Source: Betaproteobacteria bacterium UBA2592 (lineage in GTDB: Bacteria; Pseudomonadota; Gammaproteobacteria; Burkholderiales; Rhodocyclaceae). Taken from it: 23,325 nt of DNA. Below, piece by piece: positions 18,387 to 23,325 of this stretch; within the stretch, counting starts at the first letter, position 1; the number at the start of each line of letters is the position of its first letter. The position numbers and the translations under genes were made by a program. Location: positions 1 through 23,325 of the forward strand of contig DDKS01000064.1 of NCBI GenBank assembly GCA_002340095.1, written 5' to 3'. The notes beneath the pieces were generated by a model. That model did not search any database. It saw nothing but the letters and a program-made list of their open reading frames with translations, and was not told the DNA's origin.

Positions 18387-20326
18387 GGCGTTGGATGACG
18401 AAAGAAATCGAGCACCACGGCCAGTTCCCGGGTGCGCTTCATGGGCGGCAGGCTGCGCCAGACCCTTTTACCGTAGGGCTTGGTGATGAGGCGGGGGTCG
18501 CAGATCATCAGCACGCCCCGGTCGGCTTCGGTGCGGATCAGACGCCCGGCACCCTGCTTGACGTTGATGACGGCCCGGGGCAGCTGGTATTCGACGAAGG
18601 CGTTGCGGCCAGCCTTGTTCATTTCCTCGATCCGGGCCGCAAGCACCGGGTCGTCGGGAGGAGCGAAGGGCAGTTTGTCGATCACCACCAGGGACAGGGC
18701 CTCGCCGCGCACATCCACCCCTTCCCAGAAGCTCTGGCTGCCCACCAGGATGCCGTTGCCGGCCTGGCGGAAACGCTCCAGCAACTCGTTCTTGCCACTT
18801 TCCCCCTGCAGGAAGAGCGGCAGACGCACCCCTGTCTCCCTAGCATGATCCTCAACGAACTGGGCGAGCAGCTCGTGAACGCGGCGCATGGCCTTGAGGC
18901 TGGTGCACAGGAAGAAGGCGCCGCCGCCGCAGGCGGCCAGCACCGGCAGGGCCGCTTCCACCACCGCATCGGTGTAGCCCCAGGAATTGGGCTCGGGCAT
19001 GGCCTGGGGGGCGTAGAGGATGGCCTGCCTGCCGTAGTCGAAGGGGCTTTCCCAGAAGCCGGTCTCGGCATCCCAGAGGCCCAGTTCCGCCTGGTAGTGG
19101 TTGAAGCGGCCCTGCACGGCCAGGGTCGCCGAGGTGAAGATCCAGGCGCGGGGATGCCCCCCCATCTGCTTCTGGAAAATCTCGGCCACCGAAAGCGGCG
19201 TGGCGTTCAATTGCAAAGCGTGGGTGAAGGCCTCGCCCCAGCGCACCACCCCATCCCCGCCACCTTGCTGCCAGGCACTAAACTGCTGGCTGAGTTCGAC
19301 TGCCCGCTGCCAGCATTTTTCCAGCCCTTCGGAACGCTGGGCCTGGGTTTCCAGGATGGCGGCAGTGTTGGCCAGCATCTGCAGCAGGTGTTCCAGCCCG
19401 GATTTGAAACCCGGCTTCTCTTCGAGTTGCTGGGCGGAAAAACGGCCGCTGTCGATGCCCACGGCCAGGCGCAGGTCTTTCGCCGCCTTTTCCAGGCCGG
19501 GCAGGATGTTCTGCAGATCGAGACAGTCCCGGGCGGCGGAGAGCCCCTCCACCTTGGTGTCCCGGGCCAGGTCGATGACCTGGGCGGTGGACACGCTCTG
19601 GCCGAAAAACAAGGTTGCCACCTCGGGCAACTGGTGGGCTTCGTCGAAGATCACCGTGTTGCAGGCGGGCAGCAACTCGGCCATGCTCTCCTCGCGCAAC
19701 ATCACGTCAGCAAAGAACAGGTGGTGATTGACCACCACCAGATCGGCTTCCATGGCCTGCCGGCGGGCGGCCATGACAAAGCAGTCCTTGTGGTCCGGAC
19801 ACTCCTGGCCCAGGCAGTTGTCGCGGGTGGAGGTGACGGCGTTCCAGACCGGGGAGCTTTCCGGCACGTCGCCGCATTCGCCCTTGTCGCCGGTGCGGGT
19901 GATCTTGAAGAAACGCTGGATCCTGGCCAGGTGGCTGACCTCTTCCCGACTGTGGAAACGCCCCTCCTCGACCGCCCGGCGCAAATAGTAGTGGCAGATA
20001 TAATTGGCCCGCCCCTTGAGCAGCGCCACCTGCGCCGGAGCCTTGAGGGCGTCCCGCACCAGGGGCAGGTCCTTGTTGAAGAGCTGATCCTGCAGGGTCT
20101 TGGTGCCGGTAGAGATGATGACCTTGCCGCCAGAGGCCAGAGCCGGCACCAGATAGGCGAAGGTCTTGCCGGTGCCCGTGCCCGCTTCCGCGATGAATAC
20201 CTTCTGGTGACGGATCGCATCAAGGATGCGCGCCGCCATCTCCACCTGCTGGCTGCGTACACGAAACCCGGGAATGGACCTGGCCAGAGGCCCATCGGGA
20301 GAAAAGGCGGAGTCGAGGAAATTCAA
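18329..20326 (-). CDS. ATP-dependent DNA helicase of the DinG/YoaA (XPD-like) family
   Basis: An iron-sulphur superfamily 2 helicase of 665 residues, acting in replication-stress and DNA repair pathways. Seen in order: the Q-like entry FRVRSQQVEMA (21-31), Walker A EAGTGTGKT (47-55), cysteines C111, C171, C176 and C182 spaced as the four 4Fe-4S ligands, DEAH at 228-231, FTSATL in the second half, SQSFWEGVDVRGE, and QGAGRLIRTEADRG near the end. YoaA-like length and layout are closer than classical DinG, but orthology is not proven. The start is a TTG at 20326; the frame has no earlier ATG and the first internal ATG would cut off the entry motif. Family similarity appears to end near DFFRH; the last about 20 residues run into the ATP-grasp gene. 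It is divergent from the Cache-GGDEF-EAL gene. Confidence 0.9.
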   Translation of the reverse strand: MNFLDSAFSPDGPLARSIPGFRVRSQQVEMAARILDAIRHQKVFIAEAGTGTGKTFAYLVPALASGGKVIISTGTKTLQDQLFNKDLPLVRDALKAPAQVALLKGRANYICHYYLRRAVEEGRFHSREEVSHLARIQRFFKITRTGDKGECGDVPESSPVWNAVTSTRDNCLGQECPDHKDCFVMAARRQAMEADLVVVNHHLFFADVMLREESMAELLPACNTVIFDEAHQLPEVATLFFGQSVSTAQVIDLARDTKVEGLSAARDCLDLQNILPGLEKAAKDLRLAVGIDSGRFSAQQLEEKPGFKSGLEHLLQMLANTAAILETQAQRSEGLEKCWQRAVELSQQFSAWQQGGGDGVVRWGEAFTHALQLNATPLSVAEIFQKQMGGHPRAWIFTSATLAVQGRFNHYQAELGLWDAETGFWESPFDYGRQAILYAPQAMPEPNSWGYTDAVVEAALPVLAACGGGAFFLCTSLKAMRRVHELLAQFVEDHARETGVRLPLFLQGESGKNELLERFRQAGNGILVGSQSFWEGVDVRGEALSLVVIDKLPFAPPDDPVLAARIEEMNKAGRNAFVEYQLPRAVINVKQGAGRLIRTEADRGVLMICDPRLITKPYGKRVWRSLPPMKRTRELAVVLDFFRHPTPCTNSSPPCPGIVAPPPAI

Positions 20327-20372
20327 TTGGGCAGCCCAGGAAAACTGGCCCGAATGTTAGCAGATCGGCCCG

Positions 20373-20402
20373 CTGCCACAGCCCCCGGAAAGTGTTTATA
20401 CT
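20373..20402 (+). promoter_or_regulatory. Candidate promoter of the Cache-GGDEF-EAL gene
   Basis: CTGCCA (20373-20378, four of six) and TATACT (20397-20402, five of six) lie 18 nt apart. If real, transcription would begin near 20409, so the GTG at 20392 could not be the start and the GTG at 20437 would be favoured. Confidence 0.35.
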
Positions 20403-20436
20403 CGACCACTACTTTAGTCATAAGCTCGGCGGTTTC

Positions 20437-23241
20437 GTGAACATCAGCATCAACGAACAAAGTCTGCCGCGCATCCAGCGCTGGGGCATGCTGGCCCTGG
20501 CCTTGGTGCTGACGCTGGTGCTGGGCGGTTATTTCACCCTCCACCACATGCAGGCCCGGCAGGCAGCCAGCACGGAGATGGAGCAGATTCTCCTGCACCA
20601 GCAGGAAATCCTGCTCAAGACCCAGGCCCTGGAAGTGGCCAGCTATCTGGACCATGTACGTTCCCGCACCGAAGCCGTGCTGCAAGCCCAGATCCGCGAC
20701 CAGGTGGGACAGGCCCTGGAGGTGCTGCACGCCCTGTACCAGCAGCACCGCAACACCATGCCCGCAGCCCAGCTGCGCCGGATGCTGGTGGAAACCCTTC
20801 GCCCCGTGCGTTTCCTGGGGGGACGGGGCTATTACTTCATCGACGACCTGCAGGGCAACTGCGTCCTGCTACCCACCGCCCCGGAGCGGGAGGGCACTTC
20901 CTTGCTCGACAACCGGGACGATCAGGGCCACTACATCATGCGCGGTCTGATCGAGGCGGTGCAAAACCCCGAGGGCGCGGGCTTCTCCCGTTACCGGTGG
21001 TACGCCCCGGGCCGCCAAGGCATGCAGGACAAGATCGCCTACGCCGCCCTGTTCAAGCCCTATAACTGGATCGTGGGCACCGGTGAATACGTCTTCAAGG
21101 TGGAGGAGGACCTCCAGAACGAAGCGCTGGCCCGCATCCGGGCCCTGCGTTTCGGAGAAGACGGCTACATCGCGGTACTGACACGGGATGGTACGCCCCT
21201 GGTTTCCCCTTCCCGGCCAGACTCGGAAAACCGCGCCCTCAACAGCCTGCCCAGCGAAGAGCAGGAAGTGATCCGCAAGATCGTGCGCAAGGCCAGCGAA
21301 GGAGGCGGTCTCCTGCATTACGACTGGATCAATCCCCGCACTGGCAGGATGGGTCCGAAGCTGGCCTTTGTCCACACCATGCCAGCCTGGAACTGGATTC
21401 TCGTGAGCGGCATCCACATGGGCGAAATCCAGGCTTCCCTGGAGCAGCAGAAGGCCAACCTGGAACAAGAATTGCGGCAGACCCTGGCGTTCAGCCTGCT
21501 TACCCTCTCCCTGGCACTGACCCTGGCCCTGGCCTACTCGGGACTTTACTCGCGCTGGTTCCGGCACCTGTTCCAGCGCTACCAGGCCAGCCTGGAGGAA
21601 AGCCACCAGGCCCTTTACCTGAACAAGTACCTGATGGATCATGCCGGAGACATGTGTCTGCTCCTCGACCAGGAACAACGGGTCATCTACAGCAACAAGA
21701 CTGCCCAGTCCTTCTTCGGAAAATCCGGCGATGCCCTGCAGGGGCAAGCCCTGCAGGACCTGCCGCTGCCCCGTCTGATCATGCCGGAACAGGCTGCCAC
21801 CACCGAACTGACCTATTCCGACCCGGAAGGCCGGCAGCGGCATCTGGAAGCCAAGTTCTCCCCGGCCGATTACCAGGGCAAGTCCTATTTCTGCATCATC
21901 CTGCGGGACATCAGCCAGCGCCGGGAACAGGAAGAGCGCCTGCGCCACCTGAGCGAACATGACACCCTCACCAACCTGCCCAACCGCAATCTGCTGCACA
22001 CCCGGCTGCTCCAGGCCCTAGACCATGCCCGCCGGACCGGCAAGCTGGTGGCCGTTCTGTGGATCGATCTGGACCGCTTCAAGATCGTCAACGACTCCCT
22101 CGGTCACAACATCGGCGACCAGTTCCTGATCGAAACCGCCCAGCGCCTGCATACCCTGGTGCGGGCACAGGATACCGTCAGCCGCCACGGGGGGGACGAA
22201 TTCGTGGTGCTCCTGGTAGGCCTGGAGCACGCCGACAGCGCGGCCCTGATCGCCCGCAAGATTCTGGAAAAACTGGGCACACCGGTCCAGACCGCAGGAC
22301 AGGGGATTGCAGTCACTCCGAGCATCGGCATCGCCCTCTTCCCCGGGGACGGCAACGACCCCGACAGCCTGCTGAAAAACGCCGAAGCGGCCATGTATCA
22401 CGCCAAACAGCAGGGCCGCAACAATTGCCAGTTCTTCACCCCCGAGATCAACGCCCGTTTCAACGAACGCCTGAGCCTGGAACACGGTTTGCGCCACGCC
22501 CTGCAAGCCGGCGAACTGCAACTGTACTACCAGCCCCAGTTCGACCTCCGGGATGGCAGCCTCAAGGGTTGCGAGGCCCTGCTCCGCTGGGAAAGCCCCA
22601 GGCTGGGCTGGGTGGCCCCGGCCCGCTTCATCCCCGTTGCCGAGGAAAGCGGCCTGATCGAGGGCATTGGCGACTGGGTACTGCAACAGGCCTGTTCCCG
22701 CGTGGCCCTGTGGCAGTCCCAGGGTCTGCCCCCCTGCCCTGTGGCCGTCAATGTCTCGGCCCTCCAGTTCAGGAACGGCAGCATCGTCCGCAGTGTCGCA
22801 CGGATATTGCAAACGACGGGCATTCCCCCACACCTGCTGGAGTTGGAAGTCACCGAAAGCCTTCTGGCCGAAGACACGGAACGGATCAGCCAGCAGCTCA
22901 CAACCCTGAAGGAAATGGGGGTGAGCCTGGCCATCGACGATTTCGGCACCGGCTATTCCAGCCTCTCCTATCTCAAACGTTTTCCCCTGGACCGTCTCAA
23001 GATCGACCGCTCCTTCATCCAGGACCTGCCCGAGGACCCGGATGATGCGGCCATCACCCTGGCCATCATCGAGATGGCCCGGGCCCTGGGACTGTCCACC
23101 CTGGCAGAAGGAGTGGAAACCCAGGCCCAGCATGATTACCTGCTCCAGCATGGCTGCGAGCAGATGCAGGGCTACCTCTGTGGCCGCCCCATGCCCGAGG
23201 CAGATTTCGTCGCGCTCCTGGAACAGTCCCCGGGCACCTGA
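20437..23241 (+). CDS. Membrane Cache-PAS-GGDEF-EAL cyclic-di-GMP protein
   Basis: A 934-residue membrane sensor (numbering from the GTG at 20437). Membrane segment 1 is at about 18-35. A periplasmic region of about 315 residues follows with two Cache-type modules (GYYFIDDLQGN near 131-141, YNWIVGTGEYV near 209-219, then GYIAVLTRDGTPLVSP near 243-258 and WNWILVSGIHMGEI near 318-331). Membrane segment 2 is at about 351-369, then a PAS domain (397-493). The cyclase domain has intact GGDEF at 585-589 and an I-site R576-A-Q-D579 five residues before it. The EAL domain has EALLRW at 713-718, VNVSAL, LEVTES, DDFGTGYSS and EGVE. Both catalytic halves look complete, so it may switch between making and breaking c-di-GMP according to a small periplasmic ligand. 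The start is uncertain: a GTG at 20392 also opens the frame, but a likely -10 box overlaps it. The gene is divergent from the helicase. Confidence 0.93.
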   Translation: MNISINEQSLPRIQRWGMLALALVLTLVLGGYFTLHHMQARQAASTEMEQILLHQQEILLKTQALEVASYLDHVRSRTEAVLQAQIRDQVGQALEVLHALYQQHRNTMPAAQLRRMLVETLRPVRFLGGRGYYFIDDLQGNCVLLPTAPEREGTSLLDNRDDQGHYIMRGLIEAVQNPEGAGFSRYRWYAPGRQGMQDKIAYAALFKPYNWIVGTGEYVFKVEEDLQNEALARIRALRFGEDGYIAVLTRDGTPLVSPSRPDSENRALNSLPSEEQEVIRKIVRKASEGGGLLHYDWINPRTGRMGPKLAFVHTMPAWNWILVSGIHMGEIQASLEQQKANLEQELRQTLAFSLLTLSLALTLALAYSGLYSRWFRHLFQRYQASLEESHQALYLNKYLMDHAGDMCLLLDQEQRVIYSNKTAQSFFGKSGDALQGQALQDLPLPRLIMPEQAATTELTYSDPEGRQRHLEAKFSPADYQGKSYFCIILRDISQRREQEERLRHLSEHDTLTNLPNRNLLHTRLLQALDHARRTGKLVAVLWIDLDRFKIVNDSLGHNIGDQFLIETAQRLHTLVRAQDTVSRHGGDEFVVLLVGLEHADSAALIARKILEKLGTPVQTAGQGIAVTPSIGIALFPGDGNDPDSLLKNAEAAMYHAKQQGRNNCQFFTPEINARFNERLSLEHGLRHALQAGELQLYYQPQFDLRDGSLKGCEALLRWESPRLGWVAPARFIPVAEESGLIEGIGDWVLQQACSRVALWQSQGLPPCPVAVNVSALQFRNGSIVRSVARILQTTGIPPHLLELEVTESLLAEDTERISQQLTTLKEMGVSLAIDDFGTGYSSLSYLKRFPLDRLKIDRSFIQDLPEDPDDAAITLAIIEMARALGLSTLAEGVETQAQHDYLLQHGCEQMQGYLCGRPMPEADFVALLEQSPGT

Positions 23242-23325
23242 GCCAGCCACCCCTGCGGCGGTTCACTCCCCGCCCTGTCCGGGTGGGCACAGCAGGCAAG
23301 CGCCATCGAGTAGGGGACGGGGTCG

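Noticed and set aside
18395..20440. Plus-strand open frame of 681 codons opposite the helicase
   Set aside because: Antisense shadow of the DinG/YoaA-like gene.
23242..23325. Gene or terminator in the last 84 bases
   Set aside because: No convincing open frame start, hairpin with T-run, or RNA gene could be supported.

Overview
The window is a GC-rich bacterial chromosome segment. Gene content and protein style (MoeA/MobB/MoaDE cluster, DinG/YoaA helicase, ClpB, Cache-type chemoreceptor, GGDEF-EAL hybrids, VapBC) fit a Gram-negative betaproteobacterium, possibly Rhodocyclales-like. That placement is an inference from protein flavour, not from a database search.

Left end (1-3236, minus strand): the start of a probable next cas gene at the very edge, a complete cas3 (HD nuclease plus helicase), and upstream of it the decayed remains of a WYL-domain regulator with internal deletions, three frameshifts and a stop. 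No CRISPR array is visible; the rest of the locus would lie left of base 1.

Centre-left (3281-8519): a plant-type cofactor-independent phosphoglycerate mutase (gpmI) with a sigma70-like promoter; a soluble GAF-PAS-GGDEF-EAL cyclic-di-GMP protein; an AT-rich spacer holding a roughly 100-bp segment bounded by inverted repeats; and a vapBC toxin-antitoxin pair whose inverted-repeat operator sits on its own -10 box. A bidirectional terminator separates vapC from the convergent clpB.

Centre (8520-14606): clpB (minus) is driven by a near-perfect sigma32 heat-shock promoter and is divergent from a fused acyl-CoA:acetate/propionate CoA-transferase (plus). Next comes a methyl-accepting chemotaxis protein broken by one in-frame amber codon, followed by a strong bidirectional terminator.

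Right (14646-20326, minus): a tightly packed, translationally coupled run, transcribed DinG/YoaA-like helicase > circularly permuted ATP-grasp protein > mobB > moeA > moaD > moaE. The last four make and mature molybdenum cofactor. The ATP-grasp protein has no assigned role and is the best candidate here for an undescribed activity. Divergent from the helicase is a membrane-anchored Cache-PAS-GGDEF-EAL protein (plus), which runs nearly to the window end.

The window thus mixes housekeeping genes (gpmI, clpB, Moco synthesis, helicase), signalling (two c-di-GMP hybrids, one damaged chemoreceptor) and defence or stress modules (type I CRISPR effector, VapBC). The only clear decay is in the regulator beside cas3 and in the chemoreceptor.
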